Source of the DNA: Planctomycetota bacterium
GTDB lineage: Bacteria > Planctomycetota > Planctomycetia > Pirellulales > Pirellulaceae
NCBI GenBank assembly: GCA_014238905.1
Contig: JABAAE010000002.1
Coordinates: 124,001-188,000 of the forward strand
DNA length: 64,000 nucleotides
Direction of reading: 5' to 3'
Made by a program: the position numbers and the translations under genes. Below are positions 56,108 to 64,000 of the stretch, piece after piece. The notes beneath the pieces are model-generated. The model had not been told where the DNA came from. It did no database searches and saw only the letters and a program-made list of their open reading frames with translations. The number at the start of each line of letters is the position of its first letter. Position 1 is the first letter of the stretch.

Positions 56108-59104
56108 CTATTTAGGCGGTTCAACGTCCTTGACCGGTTGGGCACCGGTATCAATCAACATGTAACCAGCCCAGAAAAACGGGTGATCCGTTTTGAGCGG
56201 GACTCCACCAGCGAGTGATCGAACCCTTGGTTCGAGATCCGGATTGATTTCATCTAACATTGTCAATTCCCTTGCCCTCTGCCAAGCGGCAGCAGCCGAC
56301 TCGTTATCGACCTCTGCCACAAAATTGCGGGTCAAATTGTAGTCGTTCTTACCCCCAACTGCCCACCGGGAAATCAACACTGTTCTCGCACCGGAGGCCA
56401 TCATTCCACATACCGTGAGGAACATCTCACTACCGTCACCACGCAGACGACCGCTCCCGGCAACCGTATGAAAACCAGGAATGATATACCGCTCTGGACC
56501 ATTGAATGGCAACTGCATCCAGGCACTGATATTGCTCCGTGGTTTTTCTTTGTCAACCTGCAGAGGAGACCAATCAAATCCACGAATTTTTTCAGCGGAT
56601 TCAATTTCATCCCAAATCAGTAATGAGTCGATTTGAGTCGAAAAAGATGCAGAATCGAACGGGATTCGTCGATTCAGAATCACTGCATCAGGTTTGACTT
56701 CCTGCAGCTTGGCGATCTCCGCCTCACCAAAATCCCGGTCCTGATTCCGGGTCAAACGGCCGGCAACCACCAACGTCCTGTTTATCGGTCGAACCACTCG
56801 GCCATCGGGAACAATGGTGGAGACGGTTGGCGCATATCGAATCGCCAGTTGTTTGCAAAGAAAGTCTTTTGTCTCTTCACCAACTTGTAAAACTTCGAAT
56901 GGCAGATACCAAAGCGGACCATCTGGCACGATCACCAATTCATCGTAATCACTCCAATTCACCCCCTTAGGCTGAATGAGATCCATCAATTCAGTTGCGG
57001 CACTTTTCCAGCCATTTTCCTCGAGCACCTTTTGTGTGATGGGCGCGTTCCGAACCCCAACATTGCCCATTTTTTTCAATATTGTCGGCAAGTATCGCTG
57101 AATACCAACCAACGGAATAATTTTTTCCAGTTTGTAAGAATCCTTGGTCAGAAAAAAGGAATAAACTTGCTTGCCCGAAGCAAAGAAAATCCAAGCCGCC
57201 TGTTTGTCCCTTAATCTTTTTTGCAACTCACCGAAATTGAGACGCGGAGGGAAACTCATCGGTGCTGCGTTCCGCTTATAAGCCGCATTCAAAATCATCA
57301 CCTCTTGAGCCATCGAGAGTTGAGTCAGTCGGTTGATCAACGACGCCTGAGCTTTCGCTTCATCTGTGCCAAGATCTGGCAATCCTTCAATCTGTCCAAG
57401 TCGTTTTTCGATCTCACTTGCCTGAGCCGAAATCTCCGCATAACCAGGATAGGCCAGATGGAAGATTTTTCGCTGCTCAAGAGCAGCCGGTGAAATCATG
57501 GATTGAGGAGCTTCCAGCATCCACCTCAAGGCAAGCAAACGCCCCCCCAAGGCCATGGTGTTATAAAACTGAAACCGACGGATATTATCGGCTATCTCGA
57601 TTGACTTTTCATATTCTTTACGGCTCATCGTAATTTGAAACCAACGGTTTCGAGCATTCTGTATAGGAGACAACAAAAACGTAAGCGCCTCCAAGGGTGA
57701 CCGTATCCAGTCGGCGTTACTTGGTTCGTTAAGAAGTTCCGCATAAAGTTCACCAGCGGTCCGCTGGGTGATCAGTCCATTACCATCCATCTGAACAGTT
57801 TTGGCGATCTGAAAAAGACGGCGGCTTGACGAGGAATAGATTCCCATCGCCGTCTTGGCACTTGTCATGCTGCTACCAACGTCCGCCGTCAAGGCGTTGG
57901 CCTGCGCCAAGATGAAAAAATATCTTGCCGCAAGCTGTGACCCGGACATTTCTCTATCGATAAACCGTTTCGCCTTATTAAGAAATCCCATCGCTTCGTT
58001 GGCAAGGCTCAATTCGATCTTCGCCTCTGCACCGAGCAACAAAAGATTACACTTCGCGGTATCAGGTAGATTCCTGTAAAGGTCGCCCTGCAGCATGGCT
58101 GACAACGGCAGGTATTCACCTTTGTTCCCTGTCAATCGATCCGATTGAAAACCTCGTTCAATAGCGGTAGAGAGAATATCCCACTGTGCAAATATCGCGG
58201 CAGAAAAGGTAGTCTCTAAATAGAGTTTCGACGCGACCGCATAGTTACTCTGTTGAAATTGCAAATTGGCCAGCTCAAAAAGAGCCAAGGGAGTCAAGGT
58301 GTGGTCGTAGCCTCCTTTCGCTTGCGCTGCGCTTTGTAGCAGGCTTTCAGCTTTCGAGAAATTCTCGCTCGACGCCAACGCGATACCATGAAGCAGTTGC
58401 GTCCACGCGATTGCATAGGGGTGAGCCACAATCACCGGGCTCTCCGTCGTCGAAGCCAGCGAACGAGTATAGGGTGCGTACTTCGACAGTTTTCCCATGA
58501 TTTCGCGGCGACGTGTCATTGCCAAGGCAGTACATCGCATGATTTCGGCGACGTTGACTATTCGATGTTCTGGTTTCCTGAATACACCACCGTTTTGGAT
58601 TGCCTGCTGGGGATTCCGATCTCCGAACAGAACCTGCATCGACGGCACCTTGGCGATGGTCGCTTGTCGACTGGTGATTCCCCAATTTATTTTTGCCCGC
58701 GCAACGGCACTTTCATTGGCCTGAAATGAATCGGGAAATGTCACACGGTTCAACCAGCCCTGATTCTGGATGTAGACGTCAAGCGCACTACGGTAATTGA
58801 ACATCGCCCCCTCCAGATCACCGACCTGATAGTAGCACTCGCCAATCATCGTGTACGAGCAAACGGCATCAACCCAAAGCCGCTGGCCCTGACCAGTCCC
58901 GGTAACGTAACCGCTGGAGGCCCTTTTAAATGCCGTCTGGGCTAACTTGAAATTGCCCTGGTAGTAGGCCGATAAGCCATCGTAATACTCCGATTTGGGC
59001 AGTGATAACCTCTGTCCCACGAGCTGCTGAGTCAATCCGGTGAAAGCCAAAGAGACCAGAAAACAACAAATGAGGTGAATGCACCGATGTGACAGCATTG
59101 CCAT
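56108..59104 (-). CDS. Secreted TPR protein with CHAT-like C-terminal domain lacking the Cys/His dyad
   Basis: A 998-residue protein with an N-terminal signal or anchor (residues 7-30). The middle, residues about 40-530, is helical with TPR-like repeats (for example YYQGNFKLAQTAFKRASSGY). The C-terminal part, from about 640, looks like a CHAT caspase-like domain: ELVIVPDGPLWYLPFEVLQ, GARTVLISRWAV and PFFWAGYMLIDTG match the usual fold. However, the catalytic Cys of the SACET motif appears as Phe878 (PGFHT), and no His-Gly motif was found upstream, so it is probably not a protease. Such proteins are abundant in planctomycetes and may bind partners. The ATG at 59104 is required by the signal peptide. 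Confidence 0.8.
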   Translation of the reverse strand: MAMLSHRCIHLICCFLVSLAFTGLTQQLVGQRLSLPKSEYYDGLSAYYQGNFKLAQTAFKRASSGYVTGTGQGQRLWVDAVCSYTMIGECYYQVGDLEGAMFNYRSALDVYIQNQGWLNRVTFPDSFQANESAVARAKINWGITSRQATIAKVPSMQVLFGDRNPQQAIQNGGVFRKPEHRIVNVAEIMRCTALAMTRRREIMGKLSKYAPYTRSLASTTESPVIVAHPYAIAWTQLLHGIALASSENFSKAESLLQSAAQAKGGYDHTLTPLALFELANLQFQQSNYAVASKLYLETTFSAAIFAQWDILSTAIERGFQSDRLTGNKGEYLPLSAMLQGDLYRNLPDTAKCNLLLLGAEAKIELSLANEAMGFLNKAKRFIDREMSGSQLAARYFFILAQANALTADVGSSMTSAKTAMGIYSSSSRRLFQIAKTVQMDGNGLITQRTAGELYAELLNEPSNADWIRSPLEALTFLLSPIQNARNRWFQITMSRKEYEKSIEIADNIRRFQFYNTMALGGRLLALRWMLEAPQSMISPAALEQRKIFHLAYPGYAEISAQASEIEKRLGQIEGLPDLGTDEAKAQASLINRLTQLSMAQEVMILNAAYKRNAAPMSFPPRLNFGELQKRLRDKQAAWIFFASGKQVYSFFLTKDSYKLEKIIPLVGIQRYLPTILKKMGNVGVRNAPITQKVLEENGWKSAATELMDLIQPKGVNWSDYDELVIVPDGPLWYLPFEVLQVGEETKDFLCKQLAIRYAPTVSTIVPDGRVVRPINRTLVVAGRLTRNQDRDFGEAEIAKLQEVKPDAVILNRRIPFDSASFSTQIDSLLIWDEIESAEKIRGFDWSPLQVDKEKPRSNISAWMQLPFNGPERYIIPGFHTVAGSGRLRGDGSEMFLTVCGMMASGARTVLISRWAVGGKNDYNLTRNFVAEVDNESAAAAWQRARELTMLDEINPDLEPRVRSLAGGVPLKTDHPFFWAGYMLIDTGAQPVKDVEPPK

Positions 59105-59401
59105 TTTTCTTTATTAATCCTGATTCAGCGGCCTGAGGCCTTATCCATAATCTTTGACCACACTCCAGTCCCCGAAAGAATGACCTCAGAATAATACTAT
59201 TTGCATGATATCGCGAATCAAAAGACGGTTTGCCGCTTAAGATTGGAGATTTACACCAGCTTTTTTGTTTTTTCCGCCAAAGTCCATGGGCAGCAGTTCC
59301 GATAACAGTTGTAACGAATACTCAAACCATGCTGATTATTACATTTCTGACGCAGATCCCTAATGAAGGATGCCCCCTCGCGGGACTACGGAGCAACGGA
59401 C

Positions 59402-59635
59402 ATGAAGTCTAAACCTTTTTCAAAATCCCTGAAGTTAGTCATTTGTGGACTTGGCCTTTGTGTTGCTTGCTTGGCAACAGGATGCCAAATCACCGTTGGA
59501 GGGCAATTATTGCCTAGCCCCAACTATTTGACTGACGATCTTCAGTATTTTCCTCCGTCATCTGAATTCAAACTTCAGAACGAAGCCAACGCTTTGGAAG
59601 CCTATAGCGCTGAAAAGGCAATTGGTGACAATTAA
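59402..59635 (+). CDS. Small planctomycete-type lipoprotein
   Basis: A 77-residue precursor whose signal peptide ends at ATGC, a good lipobox, giving a mature lipoprotein of about 50 residues beginning CQITVGGQLLPSPNYLTDD. The start was moved from 59363 to the ATG at 59402, preceded by GGAG. The motif LPSPNYLTDDLQYFP is the conserved part of a short planctomycete family of unknown function. A terminator follows. Its role in the outer membrane is not known. Confidence 0.82.
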   Translation: MKSKPFSKSLKLVICGLGLCVACLATGCQITVGGQLLPSPNYLTDDLQYFPPSSEFKLQNEANALEAYSAEKAIGDN

Positions 59636-59661
59636 GACCAGCTCTTCTTAAATGATCGCTT

Positions 59662-59692
59662 ATAGCCGCCAGTCATCAGGCGGCTATTTTCG
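59662..59692 (+). terminator. Intrinsic terminator of the small lipoprotein gene
   Basis: Perfect stem ATAGCCGCC / GGCGGCTAT (59662-59670, 59679-59687) with an 8-base loop and a T-rich run ending in TTTTCGTTT, directly after the lipoprotein gene. Confidence 0.9.
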
Positions 59693-59793
59693 TTTCTTGG
59701 CAAACGGCCAAGGCCTGCCGGCGACCAACACTTGTCTTATCGCCATCGCTAAAATGCCTTAGATTGCGGGAACCAGACACGTTATTTCTATTT

Positions 59794-60681
59794 ATGGGAA
59801 AAACAATGGATGACTCCGCTGGAACTCGATTTCGTTACGCGTTGCGAGCCGACGGCCCACTACAAATCGTGGGAACGGTAAATGCATTCACAGCCATGAT
59901 GGCTACTCAAATCGGACATCAAGCCATTTACCTGTCGGGTGCCGCGTGCGCCAACAACTCTTACGGTCTGCCAGATCTTGGAATGACAACTCTAACAGAC
60001 GTGCTGGAAGACGCCCGTCGCATCACCGCAGCAGTTGACACCCCGTTGATGGTGGACATTGATACGGGCTGGGGAGGTGCCTTGAATATTTCCAGAGCCG
60101 TCCGTCAGCTGGAAAGGGCTGGAGTGGCAGCGATTCATATTGAGGATCAGGTGTTTGAAAAACGATGTGGACATCGACCCAACAAGGCCATTGTTTCCGC
60201 GCAGGAAATGGCGGATCGCATCAAGGCAGCCGTCGATGCTAGAGCAGATCAACAGTTCTTTATTCTGGCCAGAACCGACGCCTATACGAACGAGGGACTC
60301 GATCAGACCATCGAACGATCCAAAATATACCTTGAAGCCGGGGCCGACGGGATATTTGCTGAAGCAATGGAATCGCTGGAGGAATACCGCCGATTTCGCT
60401 TGGAAATCTCTGCCCCGTTGTTAGCCAATATGACCGAATTTGGTTTGACGCCTCTGTTCAAAAAAACCGCTCTGGCCGAATGTGGCGTGGATATGATTCT
60501 TTATCCACTTACGGCAGTCCGCGCCATGAACCAGGCAGCTGAAAATGCCTATCGGTGCTTGCTGCAAAATGGGGATCAACATCAAGTCCTTGGCAATATG
60601 CAGACCAGAGAACAGCTTTATAGCTATCTGGATTACCACCAGAAAGAACAGCAACTTGACGAATCGATGGAACAGGAATGA
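59794..60681 (+). CDS. prpB: 2-Methylisocitrate lyase
   Basis: PrpB cleaves 2-methylisocitrate to pyruvate and succinate, the last step of the methylcitrate cycle. The isocitrate-lyase family catalytic motif KRCGH is present in the segment EKRCGHRPNKAIVS, and AIYLSGAACANNSYGLPD, MVDIDTGWGG and the TRDAY-equivalent ARTDAY match. Length is normal. The ATG at 59794 was chosen; 59806 (after GGGA) is a near alternative and the TTG at 59764 is unlikely. prpC and prpD follow on the same strand, completing the cycle apart from the isomerisation of 2-methylcitrate steps. Confidence 0.95.
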   Translation: MGKTMDDSAGTRFRYALRADGPLQIVGTVNAFTAMMATQIGHQAIYLSGAACANNSYGLPDLGMTTLTDVLEDARRITAAVDTPLMVDIDTGWGGALNISRAVRQLERAGVAAIHIEDQVFEKRCGHRPNKAIVSAQEMADRIKAAVDARADQQFFILARTDAYTNEGLDQTIERSKIYLEAGADGIFAEAMESLEEYRRFRLEISAPLLANMTEFGLTPLFKKTALAECGVDMILYPLTAVRAMNQAAENAYRCLLQNGDQHQVLGNMQTREQLYSYLDYHQKEQQLDESMEQE

Positions 60682-60818
60682 TCAACAGTTTGAATCAACG
60701 ACAACTGGCTCGCCTCAAGACTGGATCGGCCCAGTAGCCTCATCGCTGATCAATCCGCAACACCTTCAATATGCATCGTTCCCAACGAACGCACCTCAAT
60801 AGAATCCAGGACAGAGTC

Positions 60819-61937
60819 ATGAATGAAAACACTGCAGGACTTCGAGGTCAAGTTGCTGGTAAGACCGCGATTTGCACCGTTTCCGCTCAAGGCCATTCCG
60901 GGCTGAACTACTATGGCTACGATATCCGGGAATTGGCTGACCAATGTATCTTTGAGGAGGTGGCCTACCTCTTGCTGGAAGGAGAATTGCCCAACCAGCA
61001 ACAGCTGGACTCTTTTTTGACAAGGCTCCACCAACATCGATCACTACCGGTGGCTTTGAAAGAGGTCTTGGAGCGGATCCCTGCCTCCACTCACCCCATG
61101 GACGTCCTGCGAACCGGCGTTTCCTTCCTGGGAAACCTCGAATCGGAATCCGGATTTGAAAATCAAAAAACAACGGCCTGTCGACTGTTGGCCATACTAC
61201 CTGCGATAGTCACTTATTGGTACCGTTTCTCTCACCAGAACATCCGATTGGAGACGGAGACTGATTCCAAAACGATCGGAGGACATTTCCTGAATCTTTT
61301 AACGGGCGACAAACCGGGTGAACTTCATGAAAAGGTCATGAATGTCTCACTTATTTTGTATGCCGAACACGAGTTCAATGCCTCTACCTTTTCCGCCCGG
61401 GTTTGTGCGTCCACGCTGTCAGACATTCACAGTTGCATCACCGCGGCCATCGGCACGCTTCGCGGACCGCTTCACGGTGGCGCCAATGAAGCAGCAATGG
61501 AAATGATTGAATCATGGCCATCGGCTGATGTGGCAGAATCCAACATTTTAAATCTACTATCCCAAAAGAAAAAAATAATGGGGTTTGGCCACGCGGTGTA
61601 CCGAGAGTCTGACCCTCGCAACGGCATCATTAAAGATTGGGCCAAAAAACTGGCAGAAGAAGCAGCAGACTCCGTCCTTTACCCTGTTTCTGTCCGTTGC
61701 GAGGAAGTCATGTGGCGTGAGAAAAAGCTGTTTTGTAACGCAGACTTCTTTCATGCCGCAGCCTATCATTTCATGGGGATTCCAACCAAATTGTTTACAC
61801 CGATATTTGTTCTTTCACGAACCGCCGGGTGGTGTGCTCACGTTTTTGAACAACGTGCTGACAATCGAATTATCCGTCCCAACGCCGAGTACATTGGGCC
61901 TGCGCCAAGATCAGTGCCAGCATTAGGCCAACGATAA
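60819..61937 (+). CDS. prpC: 2-Methylcitrate synthase
   Basis: PrpC condenses propionyl-CoA with oxaloacetate. Citrate-synthase family motifs are in order: VSAQGHSGLNYYGYDI, the first catalytic His in GPLHGGANEAA, then MGFGHAVY with the second catalytic His, and the Asp in the CNADFFHAAAY region (residue about 312). The subtype is the short bacterial methylcitrate synthase, judged also by its place between prpB and prpD. The ATG at 60819, preceded by AGGA, was chosen over the longer frame from 60771. The gap from prpB is about 140 bases. Confidence 0.94.
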   Translation: MNENTAGLRGQVAGKTAICTVSAQGHSGLNYYGYDIRELADQCIFEEVAYLLLEGELPNQQQLDSFLTRLHQHRSLPVALKEVLERIPASTHPMDVLRTGVSFLGNLESESGFENQKTTACRLLAILPAIVTYWYRFSHQNIRLETETDSKTIGGHFLNLLTGDKPGELHEKVMNVSLILYAEHEFNASTFSARVCASTLSDIHSCITAAIGTLRGPLHGGANEAAMEMIESWPSADVAESNILNLLSQKKKIMGFGHAVYRESDPRNGIIKDWAKKLAEEAADSVLYPVSVRCEEVMWREKKLFCNADFFHAAAYHFMGIPTKLFTPIFVLSRTAGWCAHVFEQRADNRIIRPNAEYIGPAPRSVPALGQR

Positions 61938-62052
61938 TCAACTACGCTGCGCGACCATTCCAACAGGCTTGGTGAATGTCGGTACGCACAGGACTGAAGA
62001 GCAAGCAGGGCATTGCGAATTAATGGCCAAATCTTTTCCAAAAAAAATGATC

Positions 62053-63546
62053 ATGAATTCAAATTTCGATATTAACCAGCGACCCGATTTTGATGTTGTC
62101 GTTCAGCAGATTACCGATTTTGTGCTCGCATCTCCGCCTCCTTCGGCAGAGGCATACAGGACAGCCCGCTATTGCCTTATGGATTCTATTGGCTGTGGAT
62201 TACTGGCATTACAGTTTCCTGAATGCCGAAAGCTGCTCGGTCCAGTTGTTGAGGGGACCACTGTGCCCAATGGAAGCCGAGTCTTGGGAACCGATTTTGT
62301 TCTAGACCCCGTCAAAGCGGCTTGGGACATCGGTTGCATTATTCGATGGCTCGATTTCAACGATACCTGGCTGGCCGCCGAATGGGGTCATCCAAGCGAC
62401 AATCTCGGAGCCATACTGTCGGTTTGTGACCACCTGTCGCAAGTCAATTCCCGGCAGGGAATCCCCTCCTTAACCGTCAAGGATGTCCTGATCGCCATGG
62501 TTCAAGCCCATGAAATCCAGGGAATCCTGGCGCTTGAGAACAGCTTTAATCGTGTCGGATTGGATCACGTTCTTTTGGTCCGAGTCGCCTCGACCGCCGT
62601 CACCACGCGACTGATGGGCGGAAACCAGGAACAGATTATGGCGGCGATTTCCCATGCGTGGGCGGACGGGGGTGCTCTACGAACTTATCGCCATGCCCCC
62701 AATGCTGGGTCACGGAAATCATGGGCCGCTGGCGATGCAACCTCCCGGGCCGTCGCCTTATCGCAAATTGCGATGAAGGGGGAGATGGGAATTCCTGGAG
62801 TTCTGACGGCCAGACAATGGGGGTTTTACGATGTCCTATTCAGCCAATGGAATCAAAACTTGGCAGCCAAACCGTTGGATGGCCGACAATTCCGATTTCA
62901 ACGTGAGTTTGGTTGCTATGTCATGGAAAACATCCTTTTTAAGTTGAGCTTTCCAGCGGAGTTCCATGCCCAGACAGCCTGCGAGGCCGCGGTTTTACTT
63001 TATCCTCAGCTGCAGGGCCGCCTGCACGAGATTCAGCGAATCATCATCACCACCCACGACTCAGCGATCCGGATTATTTCCAAACAAGGAGAACTTTCCA
63101 ACCCTGCAGATCGCGACCATTGTCTTCAATATATGGTTGCGGTTGCCTTGATCACAGGCAACCTGACTGCGGAATGCTATGAGGACGACTATCATCGAAA
63201 GATGCCCCAAATTGACGTCCTACGAAACAAAATGGAAATCGAGGAAAGCCAGAGTTATTCCAAGGACTACTACGATCCCGAAAAACGGTCAATCGCCAAT
63301 TCAGTTCAAATTTTATTCAACGATGGAACGTCCACAGATCATGTTGAGATCGAGTACCCGATTGGTCATCGCAGACGGCGAGAGGAAGGCATTCCTGTTC
63401 TGGTTGAAAAGTTCCGTAAAAACGCCAGTACCTGTTTTTCGAGCACCGAGTGCGACGCACTAGAACGCATTCTCCTCGACGAGGACACTTTAGAAAAAAT
63501 GCCTGTCCACCTTTTGATGAACACCCTTGTCAAATCGCCATCTTAA
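62053..63546 (+). CDS. prpD: 2-Methylcitrate dehydratase
   Basis: PrpD removes water from 2-methylcitrate to give 2-methylaconitate. Diagnostic stretches of the MmgE/PrpD family are FNDTWLAAEWGHPSDNLG, SHAWADGGALRTYRHAPN, and MKGEMGIPGVLTA. The protein begins about ten residues before RPDFD, as in enterobacterial PrpD, which favours the ATG at 62053; the ATG at 62047 and 62023 and the TTG at 61969 are possible. About 115 bases separate it from prpC. No PrpF, AcnD or PrpR regulator is present in the window. Confidence 0.95.
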   Translation: MNSNFDINQRPDFDVVVQQITDFVLASPPPSAEAYRTARYCLMDSIGCGLLALQFPECRKLLGPVVEGTTVPNGSRVLGTDFVLDPVKAAWDIGCIIRWLDFNDTWLAAEWGHPSDNLGAILSVCDHLSQVNSRQGIPSLTVKDVLIAMVQAHEIQGILALENSFNRVGLDHVLLVRVASTAVTTRLMGGNQEQIMAAISHAWADGGALRTYRHAPNAGSRKSWAAGDATSRAVALSQIAMKGEMGIPGVLTARQWGFYDVLFSQWNQNLAAKPLDGRQFRFQREFGCYVMENILFKLSFPAEFHAQTACEAAVLLYPQLQGRLHEIQRIIITTHDSAIRIISKQGELSNPADRDHCLQYMVAVALITGNLTAECYEDDYHRKMPQIDVLRNKMEIEESQSYSKDYYDPEKRSIANSVQILFNDGTSTDHVEIEYPIGHRRRREEGIPVLVEKFRKNASTCFSSTECDALERILLDEDTLEKMPVHLLMNTLVKSPS

Positions 63547-63635
63547 ACCACACAAGCCGTGCTTGACTCCCGCGGGGTTTAGCGGATGAAACCTGGTCGG
63601 TTCGGACTCTCGATTTTCGCAGCCACTAAATCTAT

Positions 63636-64000
63636 TTACCACCATGCTCGGATACCAAGCAGCGGACCGGACAACACAGTGCTTCCCAATTTACGAGATT
63701 CATAGCCCGTCAAGAATTCTAGATGATTGCGGGTGACCCCGGCGGTTGCCAATAAATGAGTCTGATGAATTGAGCCCACTTTTCCGTAGTCAATTTCAAA
63801 AGAAAGAACAACCGGCTCAACAGGGAACCAGTCGATTGAGGACGTCAGGTTGTATCCGGCAAAGGAAGCATTCCGATCACTCAGAAAATTGCCGCCTGCT
63901 CCCAGCCGAAGAATAAGATCTTCGCTTTCAATTAATCTCGTCGTCAAATTGAAGTCGCCAAGATTAAGATGGTCATCCGGCAAACCAAGTAATTTTTCTG
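63636..64000 (-). CDS. Probable beta-barrel or exported protein, 5' truncated by window edge
   Basis: The minus-strand frame is open from its stop at 63636 to the window edge, with no in-frame stop before base 64000, so only the C-terminal ~120 residues are visible. Alternating hydrophobic strands (LNLGDFNLTTRLIE, LILRLGAGGNFLSD, SFAGYNLTSSIDWF, VLSFEIDYGKVG, HLLATAGVTRNHLEFLTGYE) and an aromatic last residue (Trp-Trp) fit an outer-membrane beta barrel. I do not recognise a named family. It converges on prpD, with about 90 bases between the stops. Confidence 0.65.
   Translation of the reverse strand, partial: EKLLGLPDDHLNLGDFNLTTRLIESEDLILRLGAGGNFLSDRNASFAGYNLTSSIDWFPVEPVVLSFEIDYGKVGSIHQTHLLATAGVTRNHLEFLTGYESRKLGSTVLSGPLLGIRAWW

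Overview
The window looks like chromosomal DNA of a planctomycete, most likely a Pirellulaceae-type marine relative of Rhodopirellula/Blastopirellula. The evidence is a PSD1 (DUF1549/DUF1553) secreted cytochrome-like protein, several short lipoproteins of planctomycete type, an M50/HlyD membrane-fusion cluster, a Tat-exported protein of planctomycete type, moderate GC, many TTG/GTG starts and loosely packed mostly monocistronic genes. No rRNA, tRNA, insertion sequence, prophage or CRISPR array was seen. Both ends cut a gene: a rhomboid protease at the left and a probable beta-barrel protein at the right.

Layout. 1-9 kb: rhomboid (partial), an ABC-2 type ATPase, a three-domain kinase/M23/aminotransferase fusion, the PSD1 protein and a zinc-ribbon protein. 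9-14 kb: an EamA exporter, a secreted unknown whose start region is a 20-bp tandem duplication, and an ATP-grasp ligase/metallopeptidase pair. 14-21 kb is housekeeping: thiC with a SIS isomerase, ispF-cysS, divergent cmoA/cmoB, and a TPR protein. 21-30 kb: a BON protein with a Lys-Pro-Val-Ala repeat, a WYL regulator, thymidine kinase, an Uup-type ABC-F ATPase, and a long Cys/Met-type PLP enzyme. 30-38 kb: amidohydrolase, lipoprotein, Tat protein, a conserved unknown, an AI-2E permease, and an Nramp-like transporter translationally coupled to a small ORF.

38.7-41.6 kb holds a fatty acid desaturase followed by a histidine kinase with almost no extracellular loop and an OmpR-type regulator, an arrangement reminiscent of the Bacillus des-desK-desR fluidity module. 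41.7-45 kb carries two glycosyltransferases. 45.2-53.2 kb is the most distinctive region: PilZ protein, GAF-HlyD fusion adaptor, M50-protease/HlyD fusion with a PqqD-like N-terminus, a second HlyD adaptor and a TolC channel, all on the + strand, with no ATPase or RND pump. An RND-type adaptor converges on it.

54.5-63.5 kb: L-2-hydroxyglutarate oxidase, a large TPR-CHAT-like protein that has apparently lost the catalytic dyad, a small lipoprotein, and a prpB-prpC-prpD methylcitrate cluster that would turn propionyl-CoA into pyruvate and succinate.

All calls come from reading translated sequence and motifs by eye; no database search was possible. Domain boundaries are approximate, and starts were moved from the longest ORF where a Shine-Dalgarno sequence, signal peptide or family alignment favoured it.
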